Part shown: piece by piece, positions 36,701-48,646 of the stretch
Layout of the letters: every line of letters begins with the position of its first letter
How positions within the stretch are numbered: the stretch's first letter is position 1
NCBI GenBank assembly: GCA_948099385.1
Contig: CANUEZ040000107.1
Location: 5,766,001-5,830,000 of the forward strand
DNA from: Fasciola hepatica
Taxonomy: Eukaryota > Platyhelminthes > Trematoda > Plagiorchiida > Fasciolidae
Length of the DNA: 64,000 nt
Direction of reading: 5' to 3'
The notes under the pieces: model-generated
Database searches by the model: none
What the model saw: the letters and a program-made list of their open reading frames with translations, nothing else
Told to the model about the DNA's origin: nothing
Program-made: the position numbers and the translations under genes

Positions 36701-38010
36701 TCATCCACGTGTATGTTTGTCCTGGAATTTGTCAGTGACGGCATAGTTAGGGTGATGCTGTTTAAAGACTGATTGAGAATGGAATATAGCTGAGTTGATA
36801 CGACCTGAGGATCGGGCGAAAGAAAAGATGTATCCCAATTTTGAGATCTGATTATGTTTGGAAGGCTGCTCCAGTGAGCTAAGTTATATGATCTGGCAGA
36901 AGGTACGGAGGAAATAACGATTTTTAGTACAGAGAACGCGCACGAGACGGCTCTGGGGTCACATCTGGGGAGGCTATCTACTATAGAGATGGTTACTTTA
37001 TTAAGCCCTTGAGAAAACAGGAGATCTAGAGTGTTATTTTCTCTAGTAGGTGACTGAACGTGTTGAGTCCAACCCTCGAGATGTGTACAGGTAACAAAAT
37101 CCTGATAACGTAGTGGGCCAGAGGGCGATGGCCAACACATTCCTGGAGCGTTGAAATCACCTGCGATCAATTTGTGATCGATGAAGTAAGCGGAGGCAAA
37201 GTGGAAAGCGTTATTAATAGGAAAAATATTGTCCCCGGTTGATTCAGGTGATCGATAAATGCATCCAAGCAAGAGTTCTTATGACTGCAGTTTAACTGTT
37301 GCCCAGAATGAGTCATCAACTGCGTCGAGGGCTAGGTGTAACATTACAGAAACATGAGAACATTCTCTGCTGTATATTAGGCAACCTCCTCGGCGACAAT
37401 GTACTCTAGAACTGCTGAAAGCCTTGTAACCAGATATGGTGAGATCTAGGTTGGGAGTATTTGCTTTAAGCCACGTTTCCGTGAAGAGGATGAAATCGTA
37501 GTTAGACACAAGGACCCGAACAAGCAGAAGGTGAATGTTTGCTGGTAGTGAGCGAATATTGATGGCAAAACAGACGTGCTTGTTTTACTTCCTTGTACTG
37601 TTGCAACAGGTAGTTGTGCGGGCTTTGAGGCTGGAGGAGATAGAGGAAGCGGCTTTTCTAGTCCTGGTACTCATGACATGGTTGAGACAGTCCTGGGTAG
37701 ATTATTGTGTGTTGGTCGAAAACCAATAGAGAGACGTATGGTCAGCATCACAATGACCAGTGAAGATAGGGGGGAACTGGCAGGACACGCAGTACGATCG
37801 AGTTCTGTGATATCTGAGTTCGATTGGGAGTGCGTGGAGTGGCCAACAGCCGCAAGATCAAGCGAGAAGGCAAGGGGAGCTTCGTTGAGAGTGAGTAGGA
37901 GAGTCGGAAGCAAAGAACCTGTGTGGAGTGGATGGAAAATAGAAATATCCTCTGCTATTATTGACAACGGTGCCGAATTGAGCGCCATTTCCCGACCGAA
38001 AGGCGACTAT
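30790..38010 (-). mobile_element. CR1-like LINE, near full length but broken, with long pyrimidine-rich 3' region
   Basis: Minus strand, 5' to 3'. A possible ORF1 end lies around 38.0-37.6 kb. The endonuclease follows from about 37580 (INIRSLPANIHLLL, then YDFILFTETWLKANTP, and at 37272-36600 MLGCIYRSPESTGDN, HKLIAGDFNAPG, ENNTLDLLFS). The RT is at 36198-35567 (NYRSINHTPIISRILEKLI, QHGFLKNRSCPTCQ, then SGVMQGSVLGPILF and the FADD catalytic box), and its C-terminus at 35381-34848 (THVRPLPEYCSIMYS, EKVQRLM, ALWNKIPHDI). One frameshift splits the RT and stops occur upstream, so it is inactive. About 4 kb of strand-asymmetric non-coding sequence follows to an (ATT)n-like end near 30795-30835. A GAATTT-type run at 34805-34820 might instead mark the true 3' end. 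Confidence 0.75.
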
Positions 38011-38900
38011 AAACTTGTGCACCGGCAGGCAACTTTTCGGGGATCTAATGGGGGAACCATGCCTCATAAGTTGACAAAACCACGGAATATATAACTGCTA
38101 GCATCACTCCAAAAGAGTCGCCGGTGAAGCGGAGTCCAAAACGTTTTATAAATATATAGATTGGATCATGTACATGGAGAGACGACCATATACCGGAGAT
38201 AAAATAAACCGTAAAATGCGCACAAGTTATCTTTATGACGGGCGAATCACTCCTTCCCATGGAGAAACCGAACAGCGCATCCTATAATGAAAGAACTAGG
38301 GAACCAATACGGTCCCAACTGACCACAAGAGTACTCAGTAAAACAAGACGCGCCGCTCTTGTGAAGAGGACATACAAACAAATGATGCAGTATTCCTATT
38401 TTTATATTCCTCATGAAATTTCGCGAGTTTCTGGGCAAGCTTTCAAGGCTCATGCCAGGAATCACTTTGGCGCAGAGTTAGCTCAAACGTGGTGGGATAT
38501 TCTACTGTTTGGGATAGATTCCCCTTCTCCCTTGCGGCCGTCTCTGGCGACTTCGTCGCCTCAGTTGGGCTTTTAGTCATAAATCCCCCTAGGGGCGGCT
38601 GTACGATAGGCTCGAGGAGGCCATTTTTCAGTGATTCTCACCTCCCGGGAGGAAAGCTTGCGTCAGCTAAAGGCCCGACACCCCCCCCCAGGGGCGCCAA
38701 ACCCAGCCGCCACCTGTCCAGCCTCCGGCACCTGGCGAGGCCTGCCGATAGGGATTCTGAGATAGATGAGGATTTGTGGTTGGTTTGCTGCCCTTCCATT
38801 TTTGGATCGCCTTTACTGCTCCCCTTGAGGATTAGTCCTTGGAACAAGCAGCTTCTGAGGCTGAAAAAATCGCCACACGTGTTGGCAGTGTGGTTAACCC
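38011..38900. other. Unassigned left-arm sequence without right-arm partner
   Basis: Overlapping frames on both strands, including 38489-39118 (209 codons plus, Pro/Arg/Leu-rich). None has a motif I recognise. Contains a C9 run near 38680. Part of the block missing from the right arm. Confidence 0.35.
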
Positions 38901-39049
38901 ACTTGTCTCTACGGCAATGCGCAGTCACCGGGGTACCGGCCTGGGTAAACCTCCAGAGGAGCCTGGGCCCCCTCAATCTGTCCATCGCAGGCACTCTTCT
39001 AAATATAGTGAACTTGCACACCCCTCGTATAAACCCATGTAAGCAACGG

Positions 39050-40650
39050 CGCGGGCGAGCTTCCCCTGTTACCTACGTCCGCCGTGAACGAGCCGCACCG
39101 GAACCTGCCAAATCATAAAATCCTACCGGCGGCATATTTTGGTTCAAGCGTGTTTTCGGACCAGCCACTCTCGGGTGCAAAAGACCGTGTTCATGCGCGG
39201 CGGAAGAAGCCACTGCTAACAAGCAAAAGTAACTACACTCATCTGCAACCTGTTTGGGATTAGCCGTTTGTTTTGTGCATGGTGCACTTACCAGCGCTAG
39301 GTTCCCGATTGATACTGGAGCCCAAGTTTCTGTCTTGTCGTCCGGTAAAATCAAACCCCGAGCTTACTTTTCTCTTCTGTCATCTGCGAACAGTTCGTCC
39401 AGTCCTACCTACGGCCCAAAACACCGTGTTTTCAACCTGGGACCACGATAACGTTATCTGTGGATATTCATCTTTTCAGGCTTTTCCACAGGTATACTAG
39501 GACTCAAATTTCCGCGGCATCATATAGTATTGATTCACGCAGGCTGCAGTTTATTGGTCCTTCGTCGAGCAATACATTTACGGGTCCCGTGGCACGAAAA
39601 TATGCAGGCCGAAACACAGGCTTGCTTCCCAAAATTCCTCGCGAATTTCAGTCTTTATTCATCAAATTCCCTATGTGAACTGGACCATCTTAAGAGATGG
39701 ATACAGTGACCGATTGTGCTGCCCACCACGTTGTCCTTAAAAGAACACCAGCCACGCACGACTTCACCGATCTCGCCCAACTCGCATCGGACAAACTGGC
39801 CTTTACCAAACGTGAGTCTGGTACTGTACCTCCTAAATGTATCATTCGTCTTTCTCGCAGTCCGTGGGCCTCATCTCTACACAGGGTTTCCTTAGAGGAT
39901 GGCACTAGCTGGCGATTGTTGCAACCATCGGGCAGCAAGCTCAGTGACCCGTTACGACAGCTACCCGATACGCAACGAGCAAGACTTCACGGCATCACTT
40001 CGAGACAATGCTCTTTTTTCTTAGATTGATTCAGTACGAAATTATCACCGGACCCAAGTCCCTGCCGAAGATGTCAAGAAATCTACCGTTACAATTTCTG
40101 ATCCTATTGAGTTTCTTCGTCTGCTGTTTGGTTTGTGAAATGCTGCTGAGACCCTCAAGAGGTTCGTGGATGGCATTGCCTGAGACTTGAAATTTGTTCA
40201 CATATGTATCTATAACTTGCTAATCACACCGTCCAGCATAGATAAACACTTCCAACATTTGTCTCCGCCACTTCATCCCTCGTCCAAACATTGAACATCA
40301 ATTGATCCCTATAAATATGAACTTAGAGAAGTGGAACTCGTGTCTGTCGGCCACAAGATGACTGGAGAAGGTGGTAAAGTTTGCTTGCTATTCAAGATTA
40401 CGTCAAGCTGTACTCAGTGAGGGACTTCCAATAATCGACCTACTTCGTGGCAGTCCACGCAATTTATCACCCACGGATGCCATAAAAACAGCATTCTCGG
40501 AGATTACAGCGATATTGGCATGGACCACATCCATTATGCGCCTAGTTCCGTCCGCCAGGCCTAGCATATCAATGGATGCATTTGACTCCGTCATGAAGCG
40601 GCCCTACAACAGCGTGCTTTGGAGGTAAAGCAACCACTGGAGATTTTGTC
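39050..40650 (+). mobile_element. CsRn1-like Ty3/gypsy remnant: Gag finger, protease, reverse transcriptase
   Basis: 39115-39180: FWFKRVFGPATLGCKRPCSC, a CsRn1-type Gag finger (first Cys lost). 39250-39450: protease ALTSARFPIDTGAQVSVLSS (DTGA active site), then FSLLSSANSSSSPTYGPKHR. 39540 region: DSRRLQFIGPSS. 39715-40020: RT start AAHHVVLKRTP, LASDKLAFTKRESG, IIRLSRSPWASSLHRVSLED, GTSWRLLQP. 40020-40200 (shifted frames): remnants of IPVAPED...TPF. 40210-40600: post-RT region with HFQHLSP and ATSWQST/LRGSPRNLSPTDAIKTAF. Stops and frameshifts throughout. Only 39773-39930 of it survives in the right arm. Confidence 0.7.
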
Positions 40651-42830
40651 ACTGCCCTAGCCCCAAGGAGACTGAATATAGTGCTTTTGGCTGCTAAATG
40701 ACAGTCGCACGTGTTGTCGTCAAAAGCTTCCGCAACCTAACTGCGCTACTCCTTGAAGTGGATCTGATCCAGAAACTACTAGGGGTATTTTTAAACGACC
40801 GCCCCGAAATAAAAACTGAAAAGGTAGGAAACCATCAAACAATGGCGGCGAACAAAATGGCTTATTGCAAGAAAATTCAAATCACTGTCAAATATTCAAA
40901 TAGAGGCATGAAAAACTGAAATGAAGGGGGGAGGCAATAGCAAGTAGCAAATCTGAATACATCGACGTGCAAAACGGACATGCTGAACCAAGCCGCTTGG
41001 GAGGGGGGCCAACGTACGCAGACAGGAGCATAAAAGCTGGGGAAGAGAGGGGGTAAACTCGGGGCTCTGTGACTTTCAGAGAAGAGCTGCATTATATGTA
41101 CTGGTACCCTATCCTGCACCTGTGTATTTTGGCCTAGCAGAGCCCGTTCTGGCTAAGACTTTCGTCCCTTCTTCATAAATTTCTCGGAAGAGTTCGAAAT
41201 AAGTTCCTACCTAAGCACAAATAAATAGCATCACCCACCCCCGGTCAGGAGCTTTGCCGGCGCTGACGACTACGTTGTGTAGAATCAATTTGTGCTGGCA
41301 TCGTGTGCTATGTCTGTTGTAAATGGTACCACGAAAAACTTGGTAACATGTCGCATAGGGCTTTTAGTCTTTACAACGAACATGAATCGCTCAAATGAGC
41401 AGCTACCAGCTATGTAGAGAAAAATATTTCTTACCGTTGAATGAGCAAGAAATGGAACTTGCCGGTATGGGGTCCAAACTAATTGCCCTTACAGGATCTC
41501 TGGCCAAACTAATAGCTGATTCGGGTATCACCCTAGGGTGACATTGAGATGCGGCAATCAAAGTTATTTGTGAACCCGTGCGTAGGATAGCCGGAATCAG
41601 AATATGAAAGTAGGCAGGGCAGTTGGGGATGCTGTGTTACCAGGGGAATGTGGCTCAAGTGGGTTTTGGCTACGTTAACGGAGGGAATCGATTGTGGCAC
41701 CAGGAAGTCCAAGGCCGACCCTGGAAGGGTTCACAAACCCACGATTCAGGGAAAAATTATTGGAGGCATCTGAAGAAGCAAACCTGAGGATTTAGGGTGA
41801 AGAGTTGGTCGAACCTGACATCACTTGCAAAGCCAAAGTCGAGGATAACTACACCACAACCCTGGGTGCCGACCAAATTCAGGGGCAACTGATGGTCAAG
41901 CCTCCCCGGCTACTGCCGGCGGAAACATTTTTAGGAGCCTTGGGTTCCGTGCTTCCGACGTCACTCGTCACTAGGCTCGCAATTACCTCTTCACGTGTTT
42001 CCACCTCTTTGAAGTCAAAAAACGGGATGAGCACTCGGCAGCAACTTTCGAGTGCACCACACGCAGGCCAAGAAAATCACAGCAGGTAATATTGTTAGGT
42101 AGCAGCGCCTGCAGCCCTCGGACCTAGTAGAACGGGTTTGCATATGTGGCGGCCAACATCGATTGCGCGGGTGTGATGGAGAACTGGCTAAAGCCTCCGG
42201 ATAATGTGGCCTTGATGGCACCTTGGGGGCTCCGCATTCATCAAATGAACAGGGCGGATGTGCGAGAGGGGGAGCAGCAGTGCTGCCCACTGCGCAAGGG
42301 CAACAGCAGCTGGCCAGTGAGACCCCCCTTGAAAGCAATACCCAAGGAAATCCCTGAAGAGTAAAACCAGGCTTCGATAGTCTGAGGCTTCTCTGCTTTT
42401 TAGAGACCCCCTTCAGCAGAAGACTATGCGGATATCATGCTCCTGGAATATTTGCACGAACAAACCTCCAAGGCTGGGGGAGTGGTGATAACTGCGGATC
42501 TGACCTGGCTCGAGAATGACCAGGAAGCCCTGCTTTCTTGAGGAATGGATCAGCGGCCCAAATGTTGAAATTCATTATGGGCCTAGCTCTGATAGAGATT
42601 GTTCCGTGAATCGATTGGGTAACGACTGGAGCAAGCTTCTAGCTTACCCGATACTGTCGTGGCCAAATGACAGATAATGTGAGGGTGAATTTTCTCTTAA
42701 GTTAGAACGACTAGGGCAATTTTAGGCTCACAATGAGGACCAAGGTAACTGCCACCCCTTTGAAAAAGAGGTCAAAACTTTAAATAAATTTATATTCAGG
42801 CCCCGTGTTGAATTTTGTCCACCGCCGTTG
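40651..42830. other. Unassigned left-arm sequence without right-arm partner
   Basis: No recognised motif. A frame at 41805-42089 (94 codons) has no family resemblance. The stretch may be the earlier, worn part of the LINE whose RT end lies at 42.86-43.87 kb. Confidence 0.35.
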
Positions 42831-42863
42831 GCCGGACGGTCAATGAAGGCTGTGTCAAGGAGA

Positions 42864-43870
42864 TTCCCTTTTCACCTTCGTACACAATCTTCTGGAGGAC
42901 CCACCAGTTGTTTTGCTGTTTCACACCATCCATCATTGTCTGGCCTTGGTGGCTGAAGCACGGCTGTTGCTTATTGGAGTTGCCTTATTTTCCTATTTGG
43001 TTCTGGATTATCCGCCCAAAGGGGCTTAACCCAGGAAACTACCAGCCCCGGCTCCCTGCTTGCCGATGATTTAAGACTTGTGGGGAATCCTTCGGACCGG
43101 AGCACACAGAGGGATCTGTTGAGTATTTTGAGAGCTCAAAAGAGTGGCACCTACTTCTGAATGCGGAGAATGGCAGACACTTGTTGCCAGCGGCCACGTA
43201 TGGAGGGGAAAAGAACGCAGGAATGTCTGGCTGCAACACAAGCCAGGAGGTGGAGCAGATAGTGGACATGGGACTAAACGTATGCGAAGCCTTCAAGCCT
43301 AGCCCGCCGTGTGCCCATACCATGGCAAGGAGGTCTCCTGCACGGTACCAATAGGCCAGAACCATTGGATAAAGAGAACCTGAAGTGCAGTTGCCTATAT
43401 GGAAGGTGGTAGCAATACCACACTTAGAGTATTGTGGCCAATTTAGGTCACCATCACTCGTGTGTGACAGGCAGGTACTAAAAGAAACACAGCGACGTTT
43501 CACAAGGTTCGTCAGGGGCCCAAGGAATTGTCTCGGCCAGCCGGACTGGAACCGCTGTTACTGTTTACGCTGGGATGGAAACCCCGAGGAGGAGATTTCA
43601 CCGGGGTACCTAAACATCTAAATGGACTAAAGCGGCATAGCTCACCTCATCTGACTCTTGGGCGCAATGCGGTTTACGGGGAACTTGAGCCGAAGCCGGC
43701 CAAATCGCGGGCATATCGCGGTTTCATGTACAGCATTGTCCATGCCGAGTGGCCAACTCCCGGGGCCAGCTCCCAGGTGATGTAAAAGCCGCCCAAACTG
43801 CGGCGCCCAGAGCTTTCATGGTCCAAAGGCTTCCCTACTACTTCTAACTTCATTCTCAATAAAAGCTGTC
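42864..43870 (+). mobile_element. Second LINE, RT C-terminal end
   Basis: At 43045-43110 the plus strand reads SLLADDLRLVGNPSDRSTQR, the LADD form of the RT catalytic box. After a frameshift it reads EWHLLLNAENGRHLL. 43385-43560 reads VVAIPHLEYCGQFRSP, then VLKETQRRFTRFVRG, the LINE thumb region. It ends near 43865 with an AATAAAA-containing stretch. Three or more frameshifts, so dead. Mirrored on the minus strand at 47479-48485, where the copy is truncated at its junction with the gypsy piece. Confidence 0.6.
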
Positions 43871-44619
43871 TTTCAGTTAGCTTTTAGAAGTAAATTCTTT
43901 ACCTATTTTCTTTTTCTATCTGCCTCTTGTCGACCGGGTTTCGATCCTTGGTAAAAGATCTTCTTTACTTTGCTTTTCTTGTTCTCCTTTTTCTTATCCT
44001 TCCGCCACACTTTTATTTCTCACCATTGCAAACAAGTGCGCCCTTGAGCGGCCTGACGTTAGAAATTTTCTTTTCTGGGGAAGATTTACGGTAGTTATGA
44101 CCACGCAGGCAGGTCTGTCACTTCTGCAGACCGCAAGCCCGACTATTCTCTCTATTGCCACAGGAGAAGCAGCGATCAGATCACACGACCACGACCGTGG
44201 TCCTCACTGTCGCAGCTCGGGATTTGTCTGGTGCTCAATGACGCAAAAACCGGACTTATCATTAACTCCCAAGCCAAAAGAGCCGTCGCGGCGGGGAACT
44301 CTCGAACAACAAGATGACACGGATATCAAACCGATCGGACTAACCGATCAAGAGTCGCAGACAGAAGAACAGACGGCAAGTATGTCGGAGGCTTCCCGTA
44401 GCAGGCAAAAGGAGGCATATGGGCTGGCGCATGGGAGGCGGCGGGGTCTAAGACAATTTGAAAGATAGCTCGGGTAAGGGGCTACCGATCGAACCGTCAA
44501 CTAGGACAATCGGACTGGGTGGATAGAAGTGGTGCCTAAGGGAATCAGACTATCGGCCATAGGCAACCGACCCAAGAGCAGCTGAATCACAGGCAGTCGC
44601 AAGCACAATGTTAGTGAAG
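43871..44619 (+). other. Inner arm end with an unexplained 123-codon frame
   Basis: 44097-44468 is an open frame (start MTTQAGLSLLQTASPT, Gln/Glu/Arg-rich end) of unknown identity. It is exactly duplicated at 46881-47252 minus. The sequence from 44470 flows without a break into the single-copy spacer and may be the leader of the LINE fragment there. Confidence 0.4.
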
Positions 44620-46729
44620 CGAGGCCGGGAGAGTAGGGCTGTATAAACTTTTGCATGTGTTTCATGAACTTGACTCGTTTGGCCGTCGTAATGCCTATGT
44701 ACTAACCCGTCAGGCGGTCTTCCTCACGCAGTGAATCAATACCGAACTGCGGTACACCGGCGGTGCAATTGTGTTTCCCTCACTGAGCTTCGCTGCTTTA
44801 AGATTTTCAGATTTGAGAAAATGCAGCTTCTACCCCCCTGTTTCACAAAAAGTTTTATCTGCACCAATTTTTTTCCTGAATAACGTCAACCTCCCCTACC
44901 ATGGATGTAACCAACTAACCACAAAAATCAGACGCCGCCACCTCTCCCATGAGGCAAGGTAATCCATCCTCTGTGGCCAGTGTCTCATACCTAAAAACAG
45001 ACGAGAAGATTCGCCTCAATTCAGTTACAACGGAAGCACCAAAATGTGAAGCCTAAAGACAAGCTGCAGAGATAGAAGAAGCAAAGGCCACTGTTTGCAC
45101 TCTTAGCGGTGAAATTATAGGCCTGAGGAGAATGGTTATCGGGCCTATTTCAGCTCCCAGGAGGTCGATTAGCTGCTGAAAATATCACAACGGCAAATGT
45201 TTGATGTTTCCAAGAGTTTTCAAGACACTGGAGAACTCTGAGGGCGAATTTTATTTTGAAGTCTTTCTCCATCCTTATTACCCTCATGACGGTCATGCCT
45301 AGGCCTTTACTAGTCCTAAGCTGCCCCTCTCTTCAAAGATCGGTCCTCTTGGCTGGTAGCCAAAATGACCGAGTAGGTACACAGCGTTCTGTTTGGAGTG
45401 GGCTTCACAAAGACATCCAGACAAATAGTTTTCTAGGCCGAGAAGCTCAAGTGGGGGACAAGAAGGCCCAAGGAACCATCAATCAAAAAGCCACTTCATC
45501 CGAGGTTCTTAAATGAGAAGGCTAAGCCGGTGAACCCGCCGCAGGGATTTATCTAGCCCAGTTGGATGCCTGTTGTCCGAGAAGTTCATCGTGAGATTCA
45601 GACGCTGTGCCCACCGTCGGATACTTCCTAAGTCGCTCCATTTTCCCCGCTGGAAGAAACTCGACTGGTGGACCTGATGCTATAAAATTACCGACAGCTA
45701 CAAAATGTGTCCCAGACCTCAACTAGTAATAAGCCCATATTACCGGATGATACTTGCCCGTCTCTGAGCTTAAATACCAACCTCCGACCTCTGCCTGCCG
45801 AAAGCCACTGCAGGAAGGATAGCGCATTTGAAAAAAAAACTGATGAGTTCATGTAAAATGAGACCACCAAAGGGAAGACTCGCGGCAGTAGATCCCGCAG
45901 TGCTCACAAGGCACACCACGAAATGCAGCCTATTATGTTCGGAAATTGAGCGATGTAGATTCCCCCCTCTCACGTTGAATACCGCCCCCTAAGTTGCTAG
46001 ACGTCAAAAACCACCAGCCTTCCAAAATCTTGGTTAACCCTCAACCCCCAGTATCCACAGCTCCAGACTCCCGCGGCCTCTTCTCCATCCCTGGCTCCCC
46101 CTCTTTCCCGCTTACTAAGCTGAAGGTCAGATGTCCTTAGCAAACCTACAACGGCTCGAGCATGTGCCCCCCGGTTTCTACAGCAACAGGTTGAGTCCGC
46201 GGAACGAGACCCCGAAGCCTCGGCGTCTTACATTGGATAATAGGCTTCAGGTAATAGCCCTCACCGAAACCCGGCTACTCCCAACACGTTCGATGCTAGA
46301 ATATTCTTTTCGGTAGCCAGGACTCCGGCAAGTATGGTGCTGAAGGGGTTGGCACATACGTCGATAATTCTGCCCCTACTCTCATCGTAGTAACGACTCT
46401 CACCTTCTCACGTACTGGTTGTCTGTCAGTTGTTTTTGCAATCTTCGGGAAGAACACCCAGCTGCTTGCCGTAATCCACCTCATTCCCATGTGCAATTCC
46501 ACCAATGACTAAGGACTTACGGAGTTACAAGGGTCCCTTGGGAGCTAAGCAGACTTCACGCATCTGTTATTCACCTTGTATCGACGGGCAAGTAGCTGAT
46601 GCCCCTGATGTCACCCATAGTAAATCTCCTCCTAAATCTCGTTCTTAGGGACTCATCCGTGAAGAAAGTGAAGAATCCCACCAGATATCACACGCGGCCC
46701 CCTGCGTACATTTACAAAACACAGCGTTG
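44620..46729 (+). other. Palindrome spacer: single-copy, carries a worn LINE endonuclease
   Basis: The 2.1 kb between the arms has no inverted partner. 46230-46320 reads RLQVIALTETRLLPTRSM, the start of a LINE endonuclease. It continues in shifted frames with GVGTYVDNSAPTLIV and NTQLLAVIHLIP to 46500. 46650-46729 reads RYHTRPPAYIYKTQ. 45.0-46.1 kb could be a decayed ORF1 but shows no motif. The last LINE-like codons end exactly at the arm boundary (46729/46730), so the fold-back cut this element. Confidence 0.55.
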
Positions 46730-46880
46730 CTTCACTAACATTGTGCTTGCGACTGCCTGTGATTCAGCTGCTCTTGGGTCGGTTGCCTATGGCCGATAGT
46801 CTGATTCCCTTAGGCACCACTTCTATCCACCCAGTCCGATTGTCCTAGTTGACGGTTCGATCGGTAGCCCCTTACCCGAG

Positions 46881-47252
46881 CTATCTTTCAAATTGTCTTA
46901 GACCCCGCCGCCTCCCATGCGCCAGCCCATATGCCTCCTTTTGCCTGCTACGGGAAGCCTCCGACATACTTGCCGTCTGTTCTTCTGTCTGCGACTCTTG
47001 ATCGGTTAGTCCGATCGGTTTGATATCCGTGTCATCTTGTTGTTCAAGAGTTCCCCGCCGCGACGGCTCTTTTGGCTTGGGAGTTAATGATAAGTCCGGT
47101 TTTTGCGTCATTGAGCACCAGACAAATCCCGAGCTGCGACAGTGAGGACCACGGTCGTGGTCGTGTGATCTGATCGCTGCTTCTCCTGTGGCAATAGAGA
47201 GAATAGTCGGGCTTGCGGTCTGCAGAAGTGACAGACCTGCCTGCGTGGTCAT
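46881..47252 (-). other. Mirrored copy of the 123-codon unexplained frame
   Basis: The translation is identical to 44097-44468. No known domain. Confidence 0.4.
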
Positions 47253-47478
47253 AACTACCGTAAATCTTCCCCAGAAAAGAAAATTTCTAACGTCAGGCCG
47301 CTCAAGGGCGCACTTGTTTGCAATGGTGAGAAATAAAAGTGTGGCGGAAGGATAAGAAAAAGGAGAACAAGAAAAGCAAAGTAAAGAAGATCTTTTACCA
47401 AGGATCGAAACCCGGTCGACAAGAGGCAGATAGAAAAAGAAAATAGGTAAAGAATTTACTTCTAAAAGCTAACTGAAA

Positions 47479-48485
47479 GACAGCTTTTATTGAGAATGAA
47501 GTTAGAAGTAGTAGGGAAGCCTTTGGACCATGAAAGCTCTGGGCGCCGCAGTTTGGGCGGCTTTTACATCACCTGGGAGCTGGCCCCGGGAGTTGGCCAC
47601 TCGGCATGGACAATGCTGTACATGAAACCGCGATATGCCCGCGATTTGGCCGGCTTCGGCTCAAGTTCCCCGTAAACCGCATTGCGCCCAAGAGTCAGAT
47701 GAGGTGAGCTATGCCGCTTTAGTCCATTTAGATGTTTAGGTACCCCGGTGAAATCTCCTCCTCGGGGTTTCCATCCCAGCGTAAACAGTAACAGCGGTTC
47801 CAGTCCGGCTGGCCGAGACAATTCCTTGGGCCCCTGACGAACCTTGTGAAACGTCGCTGTGTTTCTTTTAGTACCTGCCTGTCACACACGAGTGATGGTG
47901 ACCTAAATTGGCCACAATACTCTAAGTGTGGTATTGCTACCACCTTCCATATAGGCAACTGCACTTCAGGTTCTCTTTATCCAATGGTTCTGGCCTATTG
48001 GTACCGTGCAGGAGACCTTCTTGCCATGGTATGGGCACACGGCGGGCTAGGCTTGAAGGCTTCGCATACGTTTAGTCCCATGTCCACTATCTGCTCCACC
48101 TCCTGGCTTGTGTTGCAGCCAGACATTCCTGCGTTCTTTTCCCCTCCATACGTGGCCGCTGGCAACAAGTGTCTGCCATTCTCCGCATTCAGAAGTAGGT
48201 GCCACTCTTTTGAGCTCTCAAAATACTCAACAGATCCCTCTGTGTGCTCCGGTCCGAAGGATTCCCCACAAGTCTTAAATCATCGGCAAGCAGGGAGCCG
48301 GGGCTGGTAGTTTCCTGGGTTAAGCCCCTTTGGGCGGATAATCCAGAACCAAATAGGAAAATAAGGCAACTCCAATAAGCAACAGCCGTGCTTCAGCCAC
48401 CAAGGCCAGATAATGATGGATGGTGTGAATCAGCAAAACAACTGGTGGGTCCTCCAGAAGATTGTGTACGAAAGTGAAAAGGGAA
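47479..48485 (-). mobile_element. Mirrored copy of the second LINE RT end
   Basis: Same worn RT end as 42864-43870, on the minus strand. Truncated at 48485 where it meets the 158-bp gypsy piece. Three substitutions against the left arm fall within the last 115 bp before the junction, although elsewhere in this arm long frames are identical. Confidence 0.6.
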
Positions 48486-48488
48486 GCT

Positions 48489-48646
48489 CGATGGTTGCAA
48501 CAGTCGCCAGCTAGTGCCATCCTCTAAGGAAACCCTGTGTAGAGTTGAGGCCCACGGACTGCGAGAAAGACGAATGATACATTTAGGAGGTACAGTACCA
48601 GACTCACTTTTGGTAAACGCCAGTTTGTCCGATGCGATTTGGGCGA
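48489..48646 (-). mobile_element. 158-bp gypsy RT fragment bridging two deletions
   Basis: Reverse complement of 39773-39930 (RT stretch around IIRLSRSPWAS) with five substitutions in 158 bp. On its right it joins LINE sequence through a shared CGA (48644-48646). On its left it joins the second LINE at about 48486-48489. The ORF 48514-48930 spans the second joint and is a chance fusion, not a gene. Confidence 0.9.

Larger units (their letters stand above)
27481..44619 (+). repeat. Palindrome, left arm
   Basis: Left arm of a compound inverted repeat. 27481-35134 pairs with 48644-56299 (position sums 83778-83780), 39773-39930 pairs with 48489-48646 (sum 88419), and 42864-44619 pairs with 46730-48485 (sum 91349). 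35135-39772 and 39931-42863 have no partner. More than a dozen mirrored frames of 60-180 codons are identical or differ by one residue. The direction of copying is inferred from intact element order here. Confidence 0.95.

Noticed and set aside
39697..40029. 110-codon frame as a host gene
   Set aside because: Matches gypsy RT motifs (IIRLSRSPWAS) and sits after a DTGA protease in order.
44620..46729. Missed sequencing-adapter artefact as the sole explanation of the palindrome
   Set aside because: That artefact gives equal arms without a spacer; here there is a 2.1-kb spacer and two arm-specific deletions. Other assembly errors remain possible.
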